In this document: piece after piece, positions 1-9,225 of the stretch
Position numbering within the stretch: the first letter of the stretch is position 1
Layout: every line of letters begins with the position of its first letter
DNA from: Vermamoeba vermiformis
Lineage: Eukaryota; Tubulinea; Echinamoebida
Assembly (NCBI GenBank): GCA_045837725.1
Contig: JBEWZL010000190.1
Span: 1 to 26,686 of the forward strand
DNA length: 26,686 nt
Direction: 5' to 3'
The notes under the pieces: generated by a model
What the model saw: only the letters and a program-made list of their open reading frames with translations
What the model was told of the DNA's origin: nothing
Database searches by the model: none
Made by a program: the position numbers and the translations under genes

Positions 1-9
1 TATATAGCC

Positions 10-35
10 TTTTAGGGCTTAGGGGTCTTAGGGCA
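10..35 (+). repeat. Degenerate telomere-like TTAGGG repeats
   Basis: Three TTAGGG words occur within about 25 bases, separated by one to four extra bases. The G-rich strand reads left to right. This could be a decayed interstitial telomere tract or chance in a G-rich stretch. It lies next to the minisatellite, which would suit a former subtelomere. The tract is too short to be sure. Confidence 0.3.
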
Positions 36-109
36 AATAAAAAAAAAATGGTTAGCCTAAATTTTGCTTTATTTTTGCAGCTACAACCCAGCTGCTAGGT
101 ATAATGGAC

Positions 110-735
110 TGAGAGCGTGACCAGCAGGTCACAGGGGGATGAGAGCGTGACCACCATAGACAGAAGCGTGACCAGCAGGTCACAGGGACCGAGAGCGTGA
201 CCAGCAGGTCACAGAGGGCCGAGAGTGTGACCAGCAGGTCACAGGGACTGAGAGCGTGACCAGCAGGTCACAGGGGCTGAGAGCGTGACCAACGGGTCAC
301 AGAGGGCCGAGAGTGTGACCACCATAGACAGAAGCGTGACCAGCTGGTCATAGGGGGATGAGAGCGTGACCGCCATAGACAGAAGCGTGACCAGCAGGTC
401 ACAGGGGGATGAGAGCGTGACCACCATAGACAGAAGCGTGACCAGCAGGTCACAGGGACCGAGAGCGTAACCAGCAGGTCACAGAGGGCCGAGAGTGTGA
501 CCAGCTGGTCACAGGGACTGAGAGCGTGACCAGCAGGTCACAGGGACTGAGAGCGTGACCAGCAGGTCACAGGGGCTGAGAGCGTGACCAACGGGTCACA
601 GAGGGCCGAGAGTGTGACCACCATAGACAGAAGCGTGACCAGCAGGTCATAGGGGGATGAGAGCGTGACCGCCATAGACAGAAGCGTGACCAGCTGGTCA
701 CAGGGGCAGAGACAGAGGCGTGACTAGCAAGTCAC
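110..735. repeat. Minisatellite with palindromic 29-base unit and 270-base higher-order repeat
   Basis: About 16 units share the core GAGAGCGTGACCAGCAGGTCAC. Two unit types alternate: a short one of about 29-30 bases, and a long one of about 51 bases carrying an extra CACCATAGACAGAAG insert. Each short core holds the palindrome GTGACC-AGCA-GGTCAC. The order of unit variants from about 141 is repeated from about 411, giving a higher-order period of 270 bases. One additional 29-base unit in the second round makes the later offset 299. Open frames across the array are low-complexity by-products of the repeat. The array ends about 20 bases from the 3' end of the minus-strand glycosylase-like gene. 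Confidence 0.9.
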
Positions 736-758
736 AGGACTGTCGCCGGTCAACTCTA

Positions 759-2499
759 TCAGCAAAGCTTCATTTGGTCAGCGTGACGCTCAGCCATTCG
801 ACGGAATTTCTTGTTGAACTTGCGCTTTTTGCGAAGAACGGCAGACTCGGTCTTGGCATCTTGGTTGTCCCCAATCGGATTTAACCTATTTACCGTTAAT
901 ATTGCTCTACCGTGAAAATATTTTTCGACAACGTACCTCTTAAAGGCTGCATCCAGCGAGACAAATAGTACTGACTTTGGCACCGTAGTTACGGGGTCTG
1001 TTCCTGATAGCAAGCGTCGTTTCTTAGAGGGGTTTGCTATTTCGTCTTCGGCCTTCCTCTTGCCACCCATGAGGTTTGGCTGCAATACTGTAAGTCACGG
1101 CACATCTTTTGTTCGCTGATAACTTACTACACTGAGCCACTCTTGCACTGGATTAAAACAATTTGGATCTGGTAACAAGTTTGGCTGTGTCGATTTCCAG
1201 TTGCTTGGAAGTGTATCGTTGACCCAAGGACACGTTGTATAACAAAGGCAGGGTTTAGTTCTGGCTAGCATACCAGCAACTTGCACCGGCTCAACACGGA
1301 AGCAGTGCACAGCCACGCCACGGTACGAGTCCCTTCGATGTACAAATAACAAGGCCTCTTTGAAGTCTTTCCAAGATGAGTCCATGAAGCGTTCGTAGTT
1401 GATGTCGTTGCCAATGAAATCAATCATTTGGGTCAACAGGGTAGTGCATACTTGCAGCAAGACTTTGCGATTCTTCGGTTCGGACAAGAATCGGAAGCTG
1501 TTAGCCCACGGCACCACTTCTACAAAATGCGGATTAATACTAATCCTAGTTGCTAATGTATTCGACGGCACCGGTGGCAAATGATTTGAAAGTCATTGTC
1601 ACAGCCGGGCGGATCACTCAAACTAGAATTTGAAGTCTAGCTGGCGCGTCCGTCTTTGCCATGCACGATGAATTTTAAAGTTCAACGCGCACAACTATAG
1701 GCCAACCAAGATCGATTGAAAGGTCGATCAGAGGCGAGATCGATTGACAGGTCGATCGAAAAATCAAGATCGATTTTAAAGTCGATCAGAATCAGAATTT
1801 TAAAGTTCTGACGTGGAGGTTTAAAAGTCTCCTTCATCGTGCATAGTGAATTTTAAAGTTCACTTTGTTGGTACTTACTGAAGTGGTAATACAAACGTTG
1901 CAATACTTCGTTGACAACGCTTAAGCCAAAGCCATTGAACAGTGATTGGTTTAGCAGTGCTTCGAACAATGTACATTTCTGGAAGTATTCAGGAGTTGCG
2001 CACAGTCGCACCTCGAGGTTTGCCACAAAGGCACTCCTCTCGCTCAGTAGATCAGGACCCCACATCGGTTCCCAGGCAAGTTGTTTGCAGAACTGGATCG
2101 CGGGTGGTCTGCTGTCCAAATAAGCAAACACAATGTCGCTATTATGAACGTGCAAGGCCCAGTATCTGTTCAATTTGCTGGATGTTGCATCTAACAGAGA
2201 CGATTGCACCGTTTGAACAAATAGACCGCAGTAGGAAAGACGTATTTTCAAACAGTAGCCCCCGTCGAAAATTAGCGCCGCTTCTTTGCCTCGAGACCGT
2301 ACCTATTTAATTAAATTAAATCAGTGATTATGCAGTGTAAAAATAATCGACTTATGCTTAGTAAACGCGCAGGTGCGAGCTTGTTAAATTCATCCAGCGC
2401 TGCACTGGCAAAATTCGTTGAAATTGAAGCGAAGGTATTGCCTACGAGGTTGCCATTGGCCCATTTCTCGAATAATTTGTAGATTAAAATTTCTGGCAT
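759..2499 (-). CDS. Fpg/Nei-type DNA glycosylase-like protein, copy 1 (probably decaying)
   Basis: Hand-spliced exons on the minus strand are 2499-2356, 2302-1879, 1519-1128 and 1079-759, about 426 residues. The protein begins MPE, as in the Fpg/Nei family, where the Pro after the removed Met is the catalytic nucleophile and the next Glu assists. RGKE at about 52-55 matches the family's conserved beta-hairpin lysine. QSLFNGFGLSVVNEVLQRL at about 167-185 resembles the helix-two-turn-helix. A CYTTC cluster follows, then a basic, nuclear-signal-like tail (KRKA...KKRR at about 327-342). Family members excise oxidised bases and nick the strand. Alignment with copy 2 (14855-16668) runs along the whole length. 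Oddities: the intron 1 donor is AT-AAGT instead of GTAAGT, the usual His of the HL motif after the lysine hairpin is Arg, and intron 2 is swollen to 359 bases by a hairpin array. The intron between copy-2 exons 3 and 4 is absent here. Without splicing of intron 1 the protein would stop early, so it may be a pseudogene. Confidence 0.65.
1580..1863. repeat. Hairpin array, left copy, inside intron 2 of glycosylase copy 1
   Basis: Nine short palindromes follow one another: 1580-1597, 1623-1640, about 1670-1683, 1710-1729, 1738-1757, 1768-1787, 1793-1810, 1815-1832 and 1846-1863. Each has arms of about 4-6 bases and an eight-base centre close to TTTTAAAG, TTGAAAGG or TTTGAAAG, for example GATCGATTTTAAAGTCGATC. 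Bases 1623-1845 are repeated in inverted orientation at 3222-3444 without gaps. I counted about four mismatches, so roughly 98% identity. The array lies wholly inside an intron, which is 359 bases here and 83 bases in the paralogue. Confidence 0.9.
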
Positions 2500-2864
2500 C
2501 TTAAAAAAAAAGGTTAGTTATTTATTTTAAGGTAATAATATAAAATGAGTTGTTTTTAATTTAAATAAAAATGTTCCGTACCCTGAATGGGCTCAGTTCG
2601 ATCTAATCCGAAGATGAAGGCGTCATGACGTACTTAGCTAGTACTCCACGTTGAAAGGTGGTGTAAGTCACTTTTGTAAGAGTGACGACTCGTGTGGTGG
2701 TCACTTTTGTAAGAGTGACGAAAATAAAATTTGAATCGCGCGGGATTTTGTTTTTGAAATTTCCAGAACTAGCCAATCAGAGAGCGCCGAAACACCAAAA
2801 TTTTTTTTGTTCTTAGTGCGAGCACTTACCACCTAACCTGAGCTGATTAACACACGGCTACCTC
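2500..2864. promoter_or_regulatory. Divergent promoter region of pair A
   Basis: This 365-base gap separates the starts of the minus-strand glycosylase-like gene and the plus-strand F-box gene. It contains a CCAAT box at 2773-2777, about 90 bases before the F-box start. It also holds three short hairpins: CCAC...GTGG around TTGAAAGG at 2646-2661, and GTCACTTTTGTAAGAGTGAC at both 2667-2686 and 2700-2719. The two identical 20-base palindromes in tandem may bind a dimeric regulator. No TATA box stands out. Confidence 0.45.
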
Positions 2865-5800
2865 ATGCAAGCACGAAGACGATCTGGGCAAAAGCCTACC
2901 GCGGTTGTGTAAGTTTTAATATTTAATTTTAATTTACGCGCAAACGCGTCATTATTATGTATTGTATACGTATTCTTATTAATAATTATTGGAATATTTC
3001 AATTATTAAAAGCAAGGATGGAATTTACAAGGATGATCGAAAATTATTAATTTATTTTCAAACCAAATTTCGAAGGGCTTATTATTAATTAAACCCCTCT
3101 TTGTTAGGAAATATTAACGGGCATATTTTTCCGGGGAAACTTTACAATTTCCTCGCGAAAAAATGTCCTAATCTGGAACGGATTTTATTCGAGTGCACCA
3201 GCGAACTTTCCCATTCGTGTTAGTGCACGGTGAAGGAGACTTTTAAATCTCCACGTCAGAACTTTAAAATTCTGATTCTGATCGACTTTAAAATCGATCT
3301 TGATTTTTTGATCGACCTGTCAATCGATCTCGCCTCTGATCGACCTTTCAATCGATCTTGGTTGGCCTATAGTTGTGCGCGTTGAACTTTAAAATTCATC
3401 GTGCATGGCAAAGACGGACGCTCCAGCTAGACTTCAAATTCTAGTTTGAGCTGGACTTTAACATCCAGCGTGAGCAATTTATTAAGAGCTGAACGCTCAG
3501 TTTGCACTTGCCTCAAAGACTTACCAATCTTGGGCAAGCGTTAAAATCCGGTGCACTTTTGAAATGTCAAATGTGGATCAAGTGCACGTGCACTTGACGG
3601 ATCTTTTCCGTAAAATTAAGCCGTTGTGGCTTTTTGTATTCACATCCTTGACTTAATTACAAATTCGATCTTTCAATATCGAAATAGATGATTTTAAACT
3701 CATCTATCCCGCAGACAACAAGATAAGAAGCTGATTGTAGCTACTTTCGCGGACATTTTCATCGTTGGGTACTCTCGGCCACCACCTGGTGGTTCCAAAG
3801 ACAAATTCGTTGACGCTGTTATGCGCAGAATTAATTCGTACCCAATCAAATCCTCAAAGCACAACTTATTTTTGTTGTTGCTAGTGATGTTCGAGTATCA
3901 CGAGCTGCTGGAAAATGTCACAGATCCGCTTACTTTTCCGGTGAGTGATATTTAAATGCCGTATTAAGCAAGGCTAATCTTTATGAAACTAGGAATGGTT
4001 CAAGAAATACGGTGACGCATTTACGCACAAAACTGGTCATAAAAACACGGATCCCGGTTGGCGTTGCTTGCTTGAAACGCTTCGACAATTACCAGAGAAC
4101 TTACCCAAGTTATTAGAATTGATTCGAACGGAGGTTAGTATTATTTGGCTATGTTTGGCTATACGGACGCATTAATTACTTTCTCTTGCAGTTGATGCGT
4201 CTAAAACCCAAAGCAGCAAGCAGAGACCTTGAGCACCGCGTTTACCACAAATTGATCATTGCCCTTCGATATCAATGGTACTGCTTGCTTCCGTCTAACT
4301 TCGACGCGTTTTGGAAGGCAACGCTTCGACATCAGGAGCACGTCGACTATACTGCGATCCCGTTTACGCTTCCTCCAGGAATTGCAGTAGACCCATCGCT
4401 AATCGCAGCAATGAATAGCGTGGTTCAAGCACCCACTGTACGCGGTACGTTGGAGGAATTCGCATTTGTTTTCATACCTAACTGTTCGCAGAGGGACCGG
4501 ACCCATTCCGTGCACAGCGTGTAGCCCATCGGTTTATCAGTCAATTTAATATTGGAAAGGAGCCAATAGTAATTACGGCCGAGGTTGTTAACTTATGGAA
4601 GAGACGGTTGGATGAATCTACTCAAGCTACTTCAAACAACAACAACAACAACGTGCAGTCTTTCTTTCGCCAATCATAATACCCTTGCCAATGGTGGCTT
4701 GGAGCTGCTTGCGGAGAGTGGCCCATCAGATTTTCAAATTCCATCGGTCCGAGTCAACCTTGGCTCTGCGGATGTTTCGTTGATCAGCCAGCCTGGTAGC
4801 CCAGACCAGTGGCGTGGGGATGTACCTAATTCTCCAGACTTTCTGCAATCTCTTGACGACGTATCATTTCCGGAGTTCGAGGGATATTTTGCCGGCAGTC
4901 AGTCCCGAAAGCGCCCTTTGCTTGCAGTAAGTCCGCATTAATTGATCAGATCTCGAGCAAAATACTCACCGCTTGTAGCCTGAAGGACAAGGGCCTTCTG
5001 CTAAAAGACAAAAGATTATTGGCCGACCCAATGACGAGATGGAAACGGACAATTTGCAGCCGGTGGGTCAAAGGAGCACTGAACAGGCGTTCGAAGCTTC
5101 AACGCTTGTTACTGCAACAAACTCCTCAACACCGACAAGCAATGTGGACCCGACGAGCGCCGGTGCAAGTTCGAACACCAACACCAACAATGGTCGTACT
5201 GCTGGCAATGACGCTAGAGCTATTACTGACCACAGAAGTCATCGCGATAGCAACAGTCGCAGTGACAGCAATAGTAGTAGCCGCAGTCGCAGTCGCGGCC
5301 CCAACAGTCGCGGCCCCAACAGTCACAACCGCAGTCGCAGCCGCAGCTACAGCAACAGTAGTAGTGGCAGCAATAGCAGCAGCAATAGCAGCAGCAGTAG
5401 TAGCAGCAGTAGCAGCAGCAGCCGCAGCAGCAGCCGCAGCTACAGCAGTAGCAGTAGCAGTAGCAGCAGCAGCAATGCTAGCAAGAAAAGCAGCCGCAGT
5501 GGAAGTAGCAAGAAGAGCAGTGGTGATAATCACGCTAACCTCGACTCGTCAACATCACTTGGTAACATGCTTGAAGACAACGCCAAAGATACTACCAACA
5601 CTCCATTGCCCTCAGTGTCGTCTACTAGTGCTGAGGACATCAGCAATCTTCCGTCTGCAACTACAATGCCAGAGACCAACCACGCAACAACTGGCCTAGT
5701 TAGTGCCCCGGGTTTTGCTGTTTCAAGTCCCGTAGCAATTGAACTAGATCATAATGACAGCGCTAGCCTTCAGCCGGTTCCAGAAACGTTTGTTCCCACG

Positions 5801-6439
5801 CTTGAGAGTGGCATTAACCCTGCGGCAAAGGATCTAACCTGCATCAGTGCTGCAGCTTCGAATGAACGTGTTGAGTTTGGCTCTTCACAAATGCGACCTG
5901 CTGAAAGCGAGAGTGCTCCCAGCCTTCAGCTTGCTACTGTGCTTGACCACCAACCCTCTGCCAATTCTTCTACTTGCCTCACCGCTGATGTGGAAATGCG
6001 TCTAGCATCAAGCCCGGTGTTACAAACAACTTCCGAGTGCGAGAGATCAGAGCCGAGCGGTGTAGACCAGCCTAAAGTTGATGCTCCTGTTGTCAATGCA
6101 CCTTCAACACCGGCAACTTCCGAAAAAAGATCAGAGCCGAGTGCTGTAAACATTGATGCTCCTGGCACGGTGTTTGGGCTGTACGATCTATGGCAATACA
6201 TCTTTTCGTTTGTGGATCTGCGTCAGAGGCACAGCAACTTAGACATCTTTGCTGTTAGTCGGACTTGGTTATCCTACGCGATAAACTTCTTTGGCAAAAA
6301 CAAACAGAGACAACTAAGTGGAGCTTGGACACGCTACATTGGCTTGCTTCGATTGCCTTCGTTATCTCTATCACTTCAATTTGATGGACAACCGCTGTAT
6401 TTCGATGCCCCACTCGTCGTCACTCGACGAACGGGTTAG
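2865..6439 (+). CDS. F-box-type protein, copy A, C-terminally truncated and frameshifted
   Basis: Exons by splice signals and comparison with copy B are 2865-2908, 3715-3940, 3993-4133, 4192-4444, 4492-4926 and 4979-6439, about 850 residues. Exon 1 is 44 bases long and ends in the same phase as exon 1 of copy B. The N-terminal helical region aligns loosely with copy B, including a DPF motif after the fourth intron. A nuclear-signal-like SRKRPLLA...AKRQK bridges the last intron. A long Ser/Asn/Arg-rich stretch follows. About 90 residues from the end, LYDLWQYIFSFVDLRQ...FAVSRTWLSY looks like an F-box, the motif that binds Skp1 in SCF ubiquitin ligases. The reading frame then stops inside a TTAGGG tract, so the leucine-rich half seen in copy B is missing. 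Exon 5 needs one frame change near the CAA repeat at about 4635-4680, where one frame meets a stop. This may be decay or a sequence error. Intron 1 is 806 bases, against 185 in copy B, because of the right hairpin array. The splice model is fairly sure; the function is not. Confidence 0.6.
3222..3468. repeat. Hairpin array, right copy, inside intron 1 of F-box gene A
   Basis: This is the inverted partner of 1623-1845. Palindromes include GGAG/CTCC from 3235, CAGAACTTTAAAATTCTG, GATCGACTTTAAAATCGATC, two GATCGACC...GATC units, CTAGACTTCAAATTCTAG at 3427-3444 and an extra one, CTGGACTTTAACATCCAG, at 3451-3468. A further member of the same type, AGATGATTTTAAACTCATCT, overlaps the 3' end of the intron at about 3686-3705. 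The high identity to the left copy contrasts with the strong divergence of the two host gene pairs. Confidence 0.9.
3579..3596. repeat. Perfect 18-base palindrome with CACGTG centre
   Basis: CAAGTGCACGTGCACTTG is perfectly self-complementary and has an E-box-like CACGTG in the middle. It lies in intron 1 of F-box gene A. The same CACGTG core occurs twice before F-box gene B and twice in the recombinase promoter. Confidence 0.7.
5235..5525 (+). repeat. AGC/AGT trinucleotide tract coding Ser/Arg/Asn run
   Basis: An imperfect AGC, AGT and CGC triplet tract inside the last exon of F-box gene A encodes a Ser-rich stretch with early Arg-Ser dipeptides, resembling an RS domain. The other frames read as poly-Ala or Ala/Val runs on both strands and are shadows. 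Slippage in such tracts is common, so length is likely to vary between individuals. Confidence 0.9.
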
Positions 6440-6449
6440 GGTTAGGGTT
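6433..6449 (+). repeat. Interstitial telomere-like tract ending F-box gene A
   Basis: GGGTTAGGGTTAGGGTT is nearly three TTAGGG units. The stop codon of the truncated F-box protein lies inside it. The G-rich strand points right, as at a right-hand chromosome end. The sequence to the right is unrelated to the expected coding sequence. It may mark a healed break later joined to other DNA; a chance occurrence is not excluded. Confidence 0.55.
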
Positions 6450-7009
6450 GTGAGTATCGCCATGCGCATTTTAAACCTTAAAAACTAACCCCAGTCTCCC
6501 GCTTTGACTTGTAGTAAATTTGTACTGGTTTTTGCTAATAATGCGCATAATTCGGATTAAAACAACATTTATTTAAACAATTTACAATACAATGCGCTCA
6601 TTTTGCAATTTGCATTGCCATTTATCAATGACAATCTGCATGAACAATGCGCATTAGCTACTGGTTATTTCGAAATTTCATAGCTCGTTTGTATTTAATG
6701 GAAATTAATACTAACAATCCGCATGCCAATAGGCACGAACAACTTCGCACTAGATGCAGTGCGGTTAGTTTTTATGAAATTTCACTGCTCGTTCTAATTA
6801 ATATGAATTCAGATTGAAAATTCGAATTAATTCGCATGAGTTAATGCGAATGAATAATTTATTTTGCTTACCATGCGAATTGATTGTTGACCATGCGAAA
6901 CTTGTTTGAATCTAGCGCATAAAAAATTAGTGAATAACGAGGTACGATGCGAATGATTAAGCTGAAAATACAAGAATTTGCGTGGTTAGTTATTGTGCTT
7001 ACCGTAAAC
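6450..7009. other. AT-rich non-coding stretch with diverged repeat words
   Basis: No gene is seen. Words such as ATGCGAATGA, AATGCGCA and AACTAACC recur irregularly, like a diverged outer part of the tandem repeat that follows. The many CTAACC words here are repeat-derived and not evidence of introns. Confidence 0.5.
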
Positions 7010-7600
7010 TAACCTATCATTCTGATCATTCGAATTGCAGAATTTGAATCTTGCATGCAAATCGAATGAGTGAAGTTAGTTCCGTGATTACTGCTAAACT
7101 AACCTGTAATTCGAATGAATGAGTATAGTTAATTTAAATATCAAGGCACTAACCAATCATTCTGCTCTCGCTCGAATAGTAAGAATTGCCTCAGCGGTAA
7201 TTCGAATGCCTGCACTTAGTTTCGTAACTACCAATAAACTAACCTGCAATTCGCATGAATTAGTTTAGTTAATTTCAAATACAAGGCACTAACCGATCAT
7301 TCTGGCCATTCGGATGGTAAGAATTGGTCTTGCCGGTAATTCGAATGACTGGAGTTAGTTCCATGATTACCGCTAAACTAACCTGTAATTCGAATGAGTG
7401 CGTTAAGTTAATTTAATTATAATGCACTAACCAATATTTTTGCTCGTTCGCATGGAAAGAACTTGCCTCGTTGGTAATTCGAATGACTGGAGTCAGTTTC
7501 ATGATTACTAATAAACTAGCCTACAATTCGCATGAATTAGTTTAGTTAATTTTAAACGTAAGTCACTAACCAATCGTGATACGAATTGAATTAATGTACA
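7010..7600. repeat. Tandem repeat, about 139-base period
   Basis: The phrase AAACTAACCTGTAATTCG and variants begin at about 7096, 7236, 7375 and 7513, giving spacings of 140, 139 and 138 bases. A partial earlier copy begins at about 7013. Between them GGTAATTCGAATGACTGGAG and GCACTAACCAAT recur. Copies differ by many substitutions, so the array looks old. It sits between the truncated pair A and the recombinase block. Confidence 0.85.
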
Positions 7601-7720
7601 GCATTCAATCCGGGCAATTCGAATTACTTTGTCCGCTATAGACAGTCTACAGATTATCAATTGTTAGAATAGATTAAACAGAAATAATTATGGTTTGCTT
7701 ACAGTAGTGAGCGACATTTT

Positions 7721-7740
7721 TACCGTAAGATCTTACGGTA
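7721..7740. repeat. Perfect 20-base palindrome
   Basis: TACCGTAAGATCTTACGGTA is perfectly self-complementary without a loop. It is outside any recognised gene. It could be a dimer-binding site or a fused hairpin; nothing nearby decides. Confidence 0.75.
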
Positions 7741-9225
7741 TTAAGCAACTTTGCCGCACAATGCTACTTATCTGGCAGGGTCATAAACGCGCTCCCTGGC
7801 ATTGTACTGCATGTCGTCCGAGTCCACAGCGAGTCTTGGGTATCAACAAGCTCCAGGTCGTGATGACTGAGAGGTATGAGTGCGTAGAGGGATCATTCCC
7901 TAATGCACTGTTAGTATTATGAACCGAGCCTGGCGGACTTGTTGGACTGAATGTTGAGTTTAACGAGTGCTTGACTTACCGCCGCCTAGTAGGTGCCAAT
8001 GAAGATACGAGTGTCACGCGCAGCGAACAACGCGAGAAGATGCGCATGATCCACCAGAGCAGTGCGAAGGCCTCACAGCACCTAGCGCAACGACGATGGC
8101 ATTCCAAGTGCGAGATGGCAGCGATGGCTCTACGCGGTAAGTACAAGCACAGGCATTCGTCAAGACTGCGGCAATGGAATTGACCAACTTGCGCTTGGCA
8201 AACGCAGTGATCAACATTGATTACATCGCGTACCGTGTACCGTGGATGCGTTGAAAATACACTTGTAAAACTCGCTGTCAAGGCACGGAAGCTAGAGATC
8301 AAGTTCAGGGACACGCAGTGTTGTTGGCCAAGAACTGGAGCTGCCTGCTTAGCAGTGCTCGAGTGTGTGTTCGTAGTAGAGTGTGTTGTCGTTGAAGGTA
8401 GTGCTGCCACTGCTGCCGGCCACTCCAGCTTGCCGTTGTAAAACCTGGTGGCGGTATTGGCGAGCACCCGTCCCACGCCTTGCTGGACGTGAATAATCAG
8501 GTAATTGTTACAACAAGTAAAATTTTGATCCGATCCGCGTTGAATCAATCCGTGTACACTTAATAGAGGCTTTATGATTCTATTAAATTTACAACGTCAT
8601 TAGCTATTACAATTGGCTTCTAATTGCGCTTACCAAGGTTAGAACAATAAAACGATGTTGTTTGCCGAGCGAGCGATCTAGATCCGTAACACTAGGCCTC
8701 AATACCCTGAATAAACCATCAGAGAGTTTAAAATATTACCTAATTTATATCCATACTTACAAGCTGCTATCTACGTGCAAAACTACAGATCAAACCGTAC
8801 TTGGACAAATGATCCGATCCGGATCAGAACAAGCATTGACGTATTTATTCTAATGATAATAACGAATAAATGTCATGGTTTATTAACTATAATTAAACTT
8901 ACGAATTCATTCATATAGCTGGTATCGATTTAGGTAAGGAGGATCAGATCTCGTTTTTGAAGATCGCATTTTCTACCAAATCAAATCTATTTGAGAATAA
9001 TTATGTTAATACTTAAATTATTATTCCAATAGCGTTACATTTACCCTTGTTTAAATTGAAGACAAAACCAAGATCCGCACTTAACTGATCTGTGTCTATA
9101 TTAAATAAACGAATGAGAATAGTTACAATAATGTAAGGAAGCGCTGTATATAAATTTATTATTTTTGTTTGTTTTTAAATTATATTGAATATTAACTTGA
9201 GGTTGCAAAAGACCGTTACATTTCA
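7741..9225. other. Non-coding or unresolved spacer
   Basis: Open frames of 60-190 residues exist here (for example 7976-8548 on the minus strand), but they have irregular composition, overlap one another and show no recognisable domain. From about 8520 the DNA is AT-rich with repeated GATCCG and GGATCAGATC words. Donor-like GTAAGT words followed by TTAG-type ends appear on the minus strand near 8765 and 8900. This recalls the intron-like tract at 22440-24140 in opposite orientation and may be a degraded copy of it. I see no supportable gene. Confidence 0.4.

Noticed and set aside
239-453. Small repeat-encoded proteins on the minus strand
   Set aside because: Open frames are by-products of the 29-base repeat, with no start context or splice signals.
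110-735. CRISPR-like regular repeats
   Set aside because: The units are contiguous and nearly identical throughout, with no unique spacers and no cas genes; it is a minisatellite.
5019-5699. Ala/Val-rich ORFs on both strands over the AGC tract
   Set aside because: They are other-frame readings of the Ser-rich exon of F-box gene A, whose frame continues on both sides.
6450-7600. Series of introns suggested by many CTAACC words
   Set aside because: The words recur at the 139-base repeat period and lack matching donors and acceptors.
7976-8548. 190-residue minus-strand ORF, and overlapping plus-strand ORFs
   Set aside because: No domain, patchy composition and competing frames of similar length; not enough to call a gene.
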